This document shows positions 9,776 to 21,200 of a stretch of 64,000 bases of DNA, in pieces. How positions within the stretch are numbered: the first letter of the stretch is position 1; each line of letters opens with the position of its first letter. Source of the stretch: JBMNKL01 sp050952225. Its GTDB lineage: Bacteria; Bacillota; Clostridia; Acetivibrionales; DTU013. Where the stretch lies: NCBI GenBank assembly GCA_050952225.1, contig JBMNKL010000002.1, forward strand, positions 62,001 to 126,000, read 5' to 3'. The notes under the pieces were generated by a model. It was given only the letters and a program-made list of their open reading frames with translations, was not told the origin of the DNA and made no database searches. A program made the position numbers and the translations under genes.

Positions 9776-12292
9776 TCACTCCGGCACCTCCTCAATGATC
9801 ATATGGCAATTTGTTCCGCTGAATCCGAATGAGCTCACCGCCGCCCGTCTCGGGACATTTCCAGGTGTTTTCCATTCTCTTAATACGGTATTGACATAAA
9901 AAGGACTGTTTTCGAAGTCAATATGCTCATTTTTACGTTCAAAATTAATCGACGGAGGGATTTGCCTGTGCTTAAGCGCCATCAGTACCTTGATTACGCT
10001 TGCTATGCCTGCCGCCGTCACGGCATGTCCTATGTTGGTCTTAACAGAACCTATCGCACAGTATTGTTTGCGGTCTGTAAATCTTGTAAAGGCGTTTGTT
10101 AACGCTTCCATCTCAATGGGATCGCCCAGCTTTGTTCCTGTACCGTGGGCTTCAACATATGAAATCGTTTCGGGATTTATGCCGGACTTATTATATACCG
10201 ATACCTCAAGCTCGGTCTGTGATAAGGTACTTGGAGCTGTAAGTCCGTTTGTTTTGCCGTCCTGGTTCATTCCGGATCCCTTTATTACGCCGTATATATT
10301 GTCCCTGTCGCGAATGGCGGCTTCCAACGGTTTGAGCACAATGGCGCCGACCCCTTCCCCCGGGACGAAACCGTTCGCTCCGTTATCAAATGTTTTACAT
10401 CTTCCGTCGGTCGAAAGCATGCCGGCATTGCTGCACACGATATAAAAATCAGGAGTTGTGGATATAAAAACGCCGCCCGCTATCACCATATCGCATTCTC
10501 CGGAAAGAATGCTCTGGCAGCCCAGGTGTATGGCGACAAGAGAGGATGAGCATGCGGTATCGATTGCAACGCTCGGTCCCTTGAGGTTTAAATAGTATGA
10601 TATCCTCGAGGCCAGCACCGAACTCGCATTGCCCCAGAATGACTGGGCTTCCCTCTTTAATCCGAAAACATGCATCCTGGTATGGTAATCCGCGCTTCCT
10701 ACGCCCACAAATACACCGCATTTTTTCCCGTTCAGTTTTTCGGTGGCATAGCCGGAATCCTCAAGCGCATTCCAGCATTCTTCCAGAAATTTGCGCTGCT
10801 GCGGGTCGGTCAGCTCAGCTTCTTTTCCGGATATATTAAAGAACAATGGATCAAACAATTCAATATCATCAACAAACCCGCCCCATCGGCAGTAAGTCTT
10901 GTCAAGCTTTCCAGGGTCGGGATCGTAATAGTAATCTATATCCCATCTGCTTTTAGGCACCTCGGTAATGCAGTTTTTCCCGCTTTTCAGGTTGTCCCAG
11001 AACTCATTGACGTTGCGTGCCCCAGGGAACCTGCCCGCAACTCCTATAACAGCAATATCATTACCGCCTGTAGTGCAGACCCGCTGCCCGATTCCGCAAG
11101 CCTTCACTTCAACTGCTGTCCGGGCATCTGCCGCCACCGGAATCGAAACAACCACCTTGCCTATGTTTAACCTGTTCTCAAGGTATCGGTATGCATCCTT
11201 CACCTGTGAGAATGGGAAACATCTTCCAATTGTTGGTTTTACACAGCCCTCTTCCAGTATCGACACCATCTTGTCAAGATAAGTGGTAACGAGATCGGGC
11301 TGTCTGTAGAGCAACCGTCTCATGTCAATGCTGTAAAACGTCTGGTTCTGCACAAGGTTTGACAGATCAAACCTTTTTGATGTTTTCAGCCCCGTCATGG
11401 CTATCTCAGCATACCTTCCGTCAGGCGCAAGAATATTTAAGCCTTTCTGGATGGCATCACCAGACAGGGTATTTATGACAACATCTACGCCATAGCCCCT
11501 GGTAATATCCATTATCTTTAATTCAAAATCCTCTTCCAGGTAGTTAATTACATGATGAACTCCCATACCTTTCAGGTAATCCAGCTTTTTCTGCGATCCT
11601 GCCGTGGCAAATATCTCCGCTCCCTTAAGAGCGGCAAGCTGCACCGCTATCAGTCCCGTTCCGCCTGTGGCGGTCTGGATAAGTATTTTCTCCCCTCTTT
11701 TAAGGGAGATCTTTTCAAAGACATAGTACATCGTAAGGAAGGCTACCGGGAAAGCACATGCTTCTTCAAAGCTAATATTGTCCGGTTTCCTGACAACCAG
11801 CCTCTCATCGGCATTGACAATGCAACTGTGTCCCCCCATGTTCATACCCATCAGGCCTATGACGTCGTCACCCGCTTTAACCTTTGTTACTTCCCTTCCG
11901 GTACTTATAACCGTTCCTGCCACCTCAAATCCCGGGGTGAAAGGATAATCCGGCATTGTAGGGTATAGACCCTTGATACTAAGCAAATCGCCGAAGTTCA
12001 TGGAGAAAGCCCTGACAAGTATTTGTACCTCCCTGTCTGAAGGTTTCATGGGCTCTATCGGTCTGATTTCGATATCATCAATTCCTCCAGGGCCTGTAAT
12101 AACAACCGCTCTGCAGGTTGAACCGGAGGCTTCTTCACGATCCTGTCTGCTTGTATCGGCATCATCTGTTCCATGAAATTTATCGCCAAATAATTTATCC
12201 CCACCGCAGTTTTCTTTTTTGGATACAGGTACAAGAACGCGTTTAAACAACTCTTCGACGGATATTGTCTTTTCCTGCCGCCTGTTTTCCAT
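9776..12292 (-). CDS. Trans-AT polyketide synthase PKS-D (ER-KS)
   Basis: An 838-residue protein with two domains. Residues ~60-390 are a zinc-independent medium-chain enoyl reductase (GFEVAGTV near 119, nucleotide-binding ATGGTGLIAVQL near 210), an embedded PKS ER. Residues 409-838 are KS8 with DTACSSS near 580, HGTGTKLGD and KTNIGHAV. The chain stops immediately after the KS core, without the usual post-KS linker; that linker opens PKS-E. The ER probably acts on the chain carried by the C-terminal ACP of PKS-C (KS7-DH-KR-MT-ACP), giving a saturated alpha-methyl unit. I chose ATG 12292 because GGAGGGGG lies six bases upstream, inside the end of PKS-C; an in-frame ATG at 12313 would overlap that gene and lacks such a site. 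The two genes are one base apart. Confidence 0.93.
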   Translation of the reverse strand: MENRRQEKTISVEELFKRVLVPVSKKENCGGDKLFGDKFHGTDDADTSRQDREEASGSTCRAVVITGPGGIDDIEIRPIEPMKPSDREVQILVRAFSMNFGDLLSIKGLYPTMPDYPFTPGFEVAGTVISTGREVTKVKAGDDVIGLMGMNMGGHSCIVNADERLVVRKPDNISFEEACAFPVAFLTMYYVFEKISLKRGEKILIQTATGGTGLIAVQLAALKGAEIFATAGSQKKLDYLKGMGVHHVINYLEEDFELKIMDITRGYGVDVVINTLSGDAIQKGLNILAPDGRYAEIAMTGLKTSKRFDLSNLVQNQTFYSIDMRRLLYRQPDLVTTYLDKMVSILEEGCVKPTIGRCFPFSQVKDAYRYLENRLNIGKVVVSIPVAADARTAVEVKACGIGQRVCTTGGNDIAVIGVAGRFPGARNVNEFWDNLKSGKNCITEVPKSRWDIDYYYDPDPGKLDKTYCRWGGFVDDIELFDPLFFNISGKEAELTDPQQRKFLEECWNALEDSGYATEKLNGKKCGVFVGVGSADYHTRMHVFGLKREAQSFWGNASSVLASRISYYLNLKGPSVAIDTACSSSLVAIHLGCQSILSGECDMVIAGGVFISTTPDFYIVCSNAGMLSTDGRCKTFDNGANGFVPGEGVGAIVLKPLEAAIRDRDNIYGVIKGSGMNQDGKTNGLTAPSTLSQTELEVSVYNKSGINPETISYVEAHGTGTKLGDPIEMEALTNAFTRFTDRKQYCAIGSVKTNIGHAVTAAGIASVIKVLMALKHRQIPPSINFERKNEHIDFENSPFYVNTVLREWKTPGNVPRRAAVSSFGFSGTNCHMIIEEVPE

Positions 12293-12293
12293 G

Positions 12294-15200
12294 TTAAGCC
12301 CCCTCCGCTTCATACATTGTTTTAGCCCTGTCAGCGTAATTCTTGTAAATATGATTTGCTAAATCCGACGCGTTGCCATAATCGAATATGACTGTTGTTC
12401 TAAGCGTGATTCCGAATACCTTGTTGATCCTGTTTACCAGTTCAAGACCCGTAATGGAATCAACTCCATATTCTGAGAATTGCCTGCCGGCATCTACATA
12501 ATCAGCGTTTATTTCGAGAGCTCTCGCCACGCTCTCAACTATCTTCTTTTCAATATAATTGAGCAATGTTTGCCCGGAAATGTCCCGCGCCTGCTCATTT
12601 GAAGCCTTTGCTTCAGCTTCTGCAGGAACATTGACCGGGTTTGGCGCCGAAAGCATTTCCACCGGCTCTGCTTCAGGGATCTTTGCCGCGAAAGGCTTAA
12701 CGGGCAATCCCCGCAAAACCATGCCGTCACTTTCGGCTATAATTACTCTCTGCCCTGTGCTTTTACCTTCGTCTGTTTTTCGTCCGGGTATAAACACCCG
12801 CCTGAACCCTTCTTCCCTGAGCATGTCCTCCCACATGACATCGCTGAGCAGCGGCGAACCCTTTATCCTGTTTTCACCGTCGTCGAACAGCCACCATCCG
12901 TCGAGGAGTCCAAAGGTCATCGTCAGGATATCCTGTACCTGTGTAACCTCATTCAAAACAAGCCATCCGTTGGCCTTTAAGAGCATCTTGACATTGCGCA
13001 GGGTGTTTTTAATATTTCTTGTGGCATGCAAAACATTGGCGCATATGACAATATCATATTCTCCTGCGCCAAAGCCCTGGCCGGTAACTTCATCCTCTAT
13101 GTTGAGAACCTTGAAATCGACATACCGGTTGTCCGCTCCATAAATATTCCTGCCGTACTGTATAAATCCTGAAGATATGTCGGTGTAGTGATAGCACAGA
13201 TGCTTACCGTAAGGGCGGATAGCCTCAAATACGGCAGCACTGGTCCCGCCCGTACCGGCGCCTACCTCAAGTATTTTTATTTTTTCGCCCTGCTCAAGTT
13301 TTGGAAGCCTCGTTTCTATATACAATCGCAGGCTCCATGAAACCAGCCGGTTATAATAATCCACCGCTGGATTTCCCTTGTAGATTCCTTCAACCAGGCT
13401 CATGGAAGAACCGGGGAAAATCACATCCGTTGCCTTGATATAGTCGCCAAGGATTTCAGGGTACCTTTCGAGGCACACATACAGCAGGTTAATATGCGCC
13501 TTCATGTCCGGGAACTTTGATACGAGTGATTCCTTGTCCTTTTCAAGCTCTTCAGGTGCCTTCAGCAAACGCTTGTCCTGCAGAATCCCGGAGGTAATTA
13601 TCCTCTCGCCCTTTACCTTTATAAATCCGGCTCTTTCAAGTATGTCGAGCAGCGCATCAAACAGCCTTCGGTAACCAGGCTTTATTCCGAGTCTTTCAAT
13701 CAATTCTTTCCTGCTGAAGGTCTCTTCTGCGTCCAGGAAGACTCCCATCCTTCTGAAGGCGTCAAGGAGCAGCCGTTGCCCCAGTCTTTCTGTTTCCCGG
13801 GAAGCTTTCAGAGTGCTTTCAAAAATTTCTTCACTATAAAAAGGTGGCTGGTTCAGCCTTTCAGCCAATGCTTCAAGCATAGGCGGCGCACTGTCCGCAT
13901 GCAATTCGATTCTTCCACCCGGGTCAATCCCCATCTTCTCCAATACCCCGTTATCAGCCTTTATGGGCATGACCTGAAGTACATCATTTCCAAGCACCCT
14001 TCTTATGGTTTCCATTCCCTCGTCAGGGTTTATCGGCAAAATCCCAAGGGCCGCCATGCGCCTGTTGTATTCCTTTGTGGCAACGATGCCGACGGTACCC
14101 CAGTATCCCCAGTTTATAATCCTGACAGGGCAGTCTCCTGTCGTTGCTATATATCTTGCAAAGGCATCCTTAAAAGCGCATGCCGCAGCATAATTGCCCT
14201 GGCCCGGGTTTCCCGAAAATGACTGGGCGGATGAGAAGAACATAATGAAATCCAGGTTTTCACCTTTTACCGCGTTATATAGGACAACACTTCCCCTCAC
14301 TTTTGGTTCCATAACGGACCGCAGGCTTTGTTCATCCATGCGCTCAAAAGACTTATCCATCAAGACAATTGCCGAGTGAATTACGCCGTTTATTGCCCCG
14401 AAACGTGACTTCGCCTTTCTGACGGCCTCCCCCATGCTTTCGGGGTCTGAAACATCGGCCCGTATGTACAGGACCTCTCCGCCCATGGATTTTAAATAGT
14501 CTATCCTGACTTTACGGGTCTCATCCAATTCACTCCTCCCGACCAGGATAATCCTGGCCTGCGCTGTTTCAACAAGGTACCGGCTCATTTCAAGACCTAT
14601 GCCTCCCGCTCCTCCGACAATCAAATAAACGCCCTGCTTCCTGAACGGCGCATCCTTTACCTGGGGGAGGCTTAAAGGCATGAAAGATCTTACATAGCGT
14701 TTTCCCCTTCGTAATACCACTTCATCCCCCCTGGGGTTTCCCGGTTCCGCCGCCACTGCCCGGGCCCAAAGTGCGGGATCTTCCCCGGTACTTATATCCA
14801 CGCACGCAAATTCCCAGCAGGAGTATTCCTTGGCCATTGATTTAACCATTCCGTGCAGCGTCGCAGAATGCGGTATGACATGTTCATCCGGTCTGATTTG
14901 ATTTACATCGTTCGTAATTATTTTAAACTTGATGTTCTTACCGGTCAGACCCAGCCTGCTCAGAGCCTTGATAAGCCTGAAGAGCGTAAATGCGCCCGTC
15001 TCCTGGCTCAAGTCCAATGACTCCAGGCTGCCAGCTTTCGTGTCAAGCCAGATGCCGCTTAGGAAATATATAATGTCAACGTCCTTTAATTCCTGTGCAT
15101 ACTGCTCCAAAGCGTCGGCGTCTCCAACCCTTATTTCCTTCTTGTTCGCAGAATGTGTGAGAGTTTCGCTCCCCAAAACCAAGTCTGACACATTATCGCG

Positions 15201-18200
15201 CATGTGGTATAAGGCTAATTCGTTCCTTATGGCAAGAGCCTCGCGGGAATATACCATAAGCACCGTTCTGCCCGGCTCACCGCCGATATCTGTTTTTTGG
15301 CCTTCAGCTCCCAGCGGAGCCTCCTTCCATACCGGCAGATGGATAAATTCCTGCAAAGGCGTGTTTTTCGCATAAGCTGGTTTTTTGTATCCCCGGACGG
15401 TTACTTTATAAAGCTTGACGCATACCAGGCCTCTGTCGTTCATAATGGCTATATTGAACGTATTATTGCCCACCCGGGCGACATAGGCATAGCCGGAAAC
15501 TTCGAGAGGATTGAGTATTTCCACTTCCTCAACGGCATATGGAAGGAATGCATGTCCCTCCTTCATACCCGTGTTTGCCATGATTCCGGCAATAGTCTGA
15601 AGTGCTCCGTCGAGTAATGCCGGATGCAGCGTATACCTTTGCAGTTCGTTTTCTGACTCCGCCGGCAGCTTCAGCTTTCCAAGAGCTTCATTCCTGCCGC
15701 TCCAGACCTTCTCCATCGTTCTGAAACAACCGCCATATTTAAGCCCATTCTTTTCAAATTGTTCATAAAGGGCATTCTTGTCTGTCACGTAGGTGCATCT
15801 TTCTTTTATCTCCCCGACAAGCACCCTTTGCAAGGGTCCCGGGTTCTCCCGGCGTCCCGGATATATTTCGCCTTTACAGTGGATGACAGGTGTTTTCATG
15901 TCTCCGCTACGGATTTCAAACAGTAATATTTCACCTGCTTTTTTAAGCGAAATGGCAATCTCATCATTGTCTTCCTCCAATGCGAGAGGTCTCATCCATA
16001 CGACATTCCCCAAATTGAAGCTTTCTTCTCTACAGATCTCCCTTGCTGCGGCGCAGGCCATTTCGATATGGGCAGCGCCTGGAAGGACCATCCGGTTTTC
16101 CACCACATGATCCTTTACAATATAATCACAGGTCCTTAAAGTCTTTCTGAAGGTTATTCCGTCTCCGATGCTCAAAGCGGCATCTACCGCGTCGATTAAT
16201 GGATGAAGCGACGATATTCTTCTTTCATTCCCAACAGGTATTTCCGGAACCCAGTGCCTTTCTCTTGCGAATGGGTATCCGGGCAGTGAAACCGGCTCGC
16301 GCACGCATCCGTTATGAAGCGACAGCCAGTCCACATCTCCTCCATCTACCCATGCCCGTGCGATATTATCCAATCCTTCATTGACCGTAGAAGCTACCAG
16401 GGTTCCTTTTTCTTCTCCTTTTCCGTCAGCGTTCCGCCCTTGTCTTTTGCTGACTGACGTTCCCCCGAGGTACATTCCATCGATTTCGTCTTCGCCTTCG
16501 CAGAACCTGCGCAGCTTCTCTTTAAGCTCGGCAATGTCCTCCGCCAGCAATGCCATTCTCTCGTCCATGGCTTCACGGCCAATTTGAAGAGTGTAAGCAA
16601 TATCCTCCAGCGTAATGCGTTCCGGATAACCGGTTTCTTCTATGGAAACCCCGTTGTTATCGAACTTCATGAGGGCTTTCAAAATTTTGTGCGCATATTC
16701 TTTAAGTCTCTCCCTGTTCTTTGCCGATATGACTATGATTTGCCTGCCGATTTCTGTCCCGGCGGTTCCTGAATCGGGCTTTATATATTCTTCCAGTATT
16801 ACGTGCGCATTCGAACCACCCGCCCCGAAAGAGCTGATTCCGGCAATTCTGGCTATTTGTGTTTCCTTTCCGTTTTTGGCTGCGGCAGGTTGTTTCCATT
16901 CGGTCAAACCACGCTGTACATAAAAGGGCGTATCACCAAAATCGATATTGGGGTTTAACACCTCCGAATGGATTGATGGCACAAGCATCTTATGCTTCAT
17001 TTGGAGAATAACCTTGGTCAGGCCTGCAATTCCTGCTGCAGATTCCAGGTGCCCTATATTCGACTTTACCGAACCAATTGCACAATACTGCCTTTTCTTT
17101 GTTGATTCTCCATATGCCTTTACAAGCCCGGTTATTTCTATCGGGTCGCCAAGTGAGGTTCCGGTACCGTGAGCTTCAATATAGCTGATATGTTCGGGAT
17201 CAATCCCGGCAGATTTAAGGGCTTTGGCAATCACATCGGCCTGCGCGTTGGGATTAGGCACCGAATAACCGTTGGTCTTTCCTCCGTGGTTTACCGCGCT
17301 CCCCTTTATGACAGCATATATATGGTCCCTGTCGGCTATTGCATTTTTAAGAGGCTTAAGGAGCACCGCTCCCACACCTTCACCCGGTACATAACCATTG
17401 CCGCCGTCTCCAAAGCTTCGGCAGCGTCCGTCTGTCGATAGGAACTTGCCCTGGCTAAGTATGAGATATTTATGGGGATGTATGGTCAGATTTACGCCCC
17501 CTGCAATGGCAATATCGCATTCACCCCTGCGTATACTGCTGCAGGCAAGATGAATCGCAGTGATAGATGAGGAACACATGGTATCGATTGCGATACTGGG
17601 ACCCTTGAAATTGAAGAAGTACGATACCCTGTTGGCTATGGACGCGTATGAGGATTCTGTTATAAAGCCCTTATTTACAAGGGCATCTTCCGCCCCGTAC
17701 AGTTGGTACTGTCCGTACATTACGCCGACGAATACGCCTGTGTTGTACATGCCCATGCGGGCCCTTGTGTATCCCGCGTCCTCGATTGTATGCCATACCG
17801 TCTCCATGAACAGGCGTTCCTGCGGGTCCATTACCCTGGCTTCTCTCGGAGAAATATTGAAAAACAGGGGATCAAACTTATCCGCATCGTCTATGAAGCC
17901 GCCCCACTTGCTGCACATCTTCCCCGGTTCTTCCCTGTCGCTGCTGTAATAGCGGGAATAGTCCCATCTGTCTGCAGGTACTTCAGTTATACAATCTTTT
18001 CCTGCCTTAAGGTTTTCCCAGAATTCGTCCAGATTACTTGCCATGGGATAGCGGCCGCTCACCCCTATAATTGCAATGTCGGCATTATCTCTGTTGTCCC
18101 GGCATTCCGGCGCCTCGGCGGAAACCAAAAAGCGGCTGCCGATAATCGGTCCGGGGGCTCCTTTTATTTGTGCACCGGTCTCCCCGGCTGCAGCTTCCCG

Positions 18201-21200
18201 CGTGTCCCCCCTCGTATCAGCCAGCTTTTCCGTTAATTCTTCAGCATGGTTTTTCATAAAGTATTCTGACAGTTCGGATATGCTCTGATACTCGAAAAAC
18301 AGTGTTTTGGGAAGCTTCCCGAAGTATTTTTCAAGCTCTGCTGTCATATTGACAACCATGACCGAATCCAGCCCGTACTTTTCCATAGCCTCTTTTGGAT
18401 GAATTTTCTCCGGAGGAAGCTTTATCTCCCTGGACAGGATCTCCTTTAAAAACCTTTCTGTCCTGCCTTTTATGTCATTTGCACCGATACCGTCATAGCC
18501 GCTTGTCACGATCCGAGCTTTAGTGTCCTTGCCCGCAGCGGCGTTTATAAAATCAGGCTTAAAGTCGCTGATACTCTCAAATACCACGAGCTGCGGTTCT
18601 TCACACCTGAAACCGTACTCAAACGCACGCAATCCTTTAACAGTGCTCAGCGGAATGATTCCCGCAGACTCTTTCAGCCGGTCCTGCAATTGCTGGCTTA
18701 GTTTCATTCCGCCATCCTGCCATAACGGCCAGTTGAATGATATTGTCCTGCCCGAACGCTTATTGTTCTTCCTGAGCTTTTCTCTATGCCTTGCGTAATA
18801 GTCCATGAAGCTGTTAGCAAAAGCGTAGTCGGCCTGCCCTGCATTTCCTGTGACAGCAGCCGCAGAAGAAAACATTACAAAGAAATCCAGTTCCTCATCC
18901 CTGGTCAATTCATCCAGCCACACCGTGCCGTAAACTTTCGGAGCTATCACTTCTTCCATTTCATCAGGCTTCTTATTCAATATGAGCGAGTCCCTGATTA
19001 CTCCCGCAGCGTGAATAATGCCGTTAATGGTTTTATACCTGGATTTTATCTCTGAGACAAGTTCTTCCGCATCCCTGCGCTTTGATATATCTGCACGTAT
19101 ATATACAATATCAGCGCCAGAAGCTTTTAGTCGGTTAATTCTGTCAGCCTTGGCTGCGCTTAGCTCCGATCGGCCTGCAAGAACTAGTCTCGCTTTAAAC
19201 TTCCATGCAATATATTCTGCGAAAATCATCCCCAATCTGCCGGCTCCGCCTGTTACCAGGTATACGCCGTCCGATTTGAAAAACATCGGATCCAGGTCGG
19301 TTCCTCTTACGATATCCTCTTCCAGTCTCTTCAGCAAGTTTACCTTCCAGCCATCCTTATCCCATCGCAGGACCCTCTCCCGGGAATGCATATCCTGGAG
19401 TTCCCCCAGAAGTTCTCCCATACCCGGAACCGGTTGTCCGGCCCAATCCCCGGAAGGCATGTCTGCCTGCAGGACCTTGTAAACAAACGATGGGTTTTCG
19501 GCGCTTACACTGGATGCAAATCCTCTTATCGCAGCATAAGCCGGGTTTATCTCTTCTCCCCTGCCGGCATGGATATACAATAACCGGACCTGATGCCGGG
19601 GCTTATATTGCATCAAAGCCTGGGTGATATGAAATACAGAATGCAGGCCGTTTGAAAGCATGCTCTTTATGCTTTTCTCATAGCCGCTGAAGCTGTCCCT
19701 GGACCACAGGTGCACTATGTGACCGGCCTTGAATCCCTTGTTTTCAAGGTCATTAAACAGCTTTACATAAGACCGGGCATCGTCGGGTTTTACTTCATAG
19801 ACCATATCACCGCAAGCTTTAAAATTGTCGCCAGGTTTAACAAGAGCAATGCCAACCGAAGCACCAATATCCATGAAATAATTTCTCGCAGCATTTGAAA
19901 GGTGATCGTCAATGTCAAAAATAACCAGGCTTTCTATTCTGTCGGATGATGGATCATAAACTTTAGCAGCCTTTTCATGCCATATGCATCTATAACCCTC
20001 GGTTTTTGTAACAGTTGAAGACCCCTCTTTGTCCGCGGCTGGGATGCCATGCTTTCTCAAATGAAGTCTTTTGATATTAACCGCCGCATTTCCCGCTTCG
20101 TCCATCAGGCATATATCAAAACTCATCACAGGCATTTCCGCACCAGCTTGTTTTCCTGCGAATTTTGCATATACATAGCACTTCTCTGTCAGCGGCTTTA
20201 GTATATCTATCTCATCCACGGCAAATGGAAGGAAAACCTCCCCGGAATGTCCATCCGCCATTATACCGGTAACAGTCTGAAAGGTGCCGTCTAAAAGAGA
20301 AGGGTGCAGGAAAAATTCCATAAATCCGCTTCTCTGTCCCGCCGGAAGCTCAATAAGCGCCAACGTCTCATCCTTCCCGGCATACAATTCTTTTATGGTC
20401 CTGAAGCTCGAACCGTAATTCAGCCCATTTCCGGCAAAACGCTTATAACATTCTTCGCCGCTAATCCTGCGTTCCAGCCTGTTGATTATTGCTTCCGTAT
20501 CGAACCGTTCATTCTTGCCCTCATTCTCTGTATCACCGAACAGCAGCCGTCCCCTGGAATTCACAATTTCCTTTGTTTCACTGTTTCCCGACCGGATAAC
20601 AAATTCCACGCATCCGTTTTCAGGGTGCAGGCTGATGCAAACCTCCTCCGGGGCTTCAACAACAATCGGCCGCTCCCATACCATATCTGTAATTTTTCTG
20701 ACCTTCCGGCCTTCCGCCATCTCACCCGAGGCACACGCCATTTCAATGTACGCAGCTGCCGGAAGCACCTTTTTGTCGTCTATGACATGATCTGCTATAT
20801 AAAATTCTTTCCCTGCCACTATCGTGCTGTATTTTTGTTCCCGCAGGGTTGAAACATTTTTCCCCACCATGGGATGCAACATGGCTCCGTCGCCCTTGTC
20901 CGTTTTCTCTGCCTTTTTGCCCAAATCGGTTATCCAGTACCGTTCTCTCGCAAAGGGATAAGAGGGCAAGCGGACACGCCTGGGCTTATTCCCCTGGTAC
21001 AACAGATTCCAGTCGATGGCGGCGCCTGATACCCAGAGCTGTGCAAGCTTATGCAACTCCCTGTTGCTTGCGATAATGTTTATGAATGCTTCACCAGCCT
21101 TGCCTTCAACAAGAACAGAGGTTTTTATGTTGTTATCCTTAACATTCCCATGGTACAGGCCTTCTATATCGTTATTATATTGTGCGAACAGCCTAAGCTT

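Noticed and set aside
9776..9830. Premature stop truncating the PKS-D KS
   Set aside because: The KS is complete to its last conserved segment, and the missing linker is found at the start of PKS-E.
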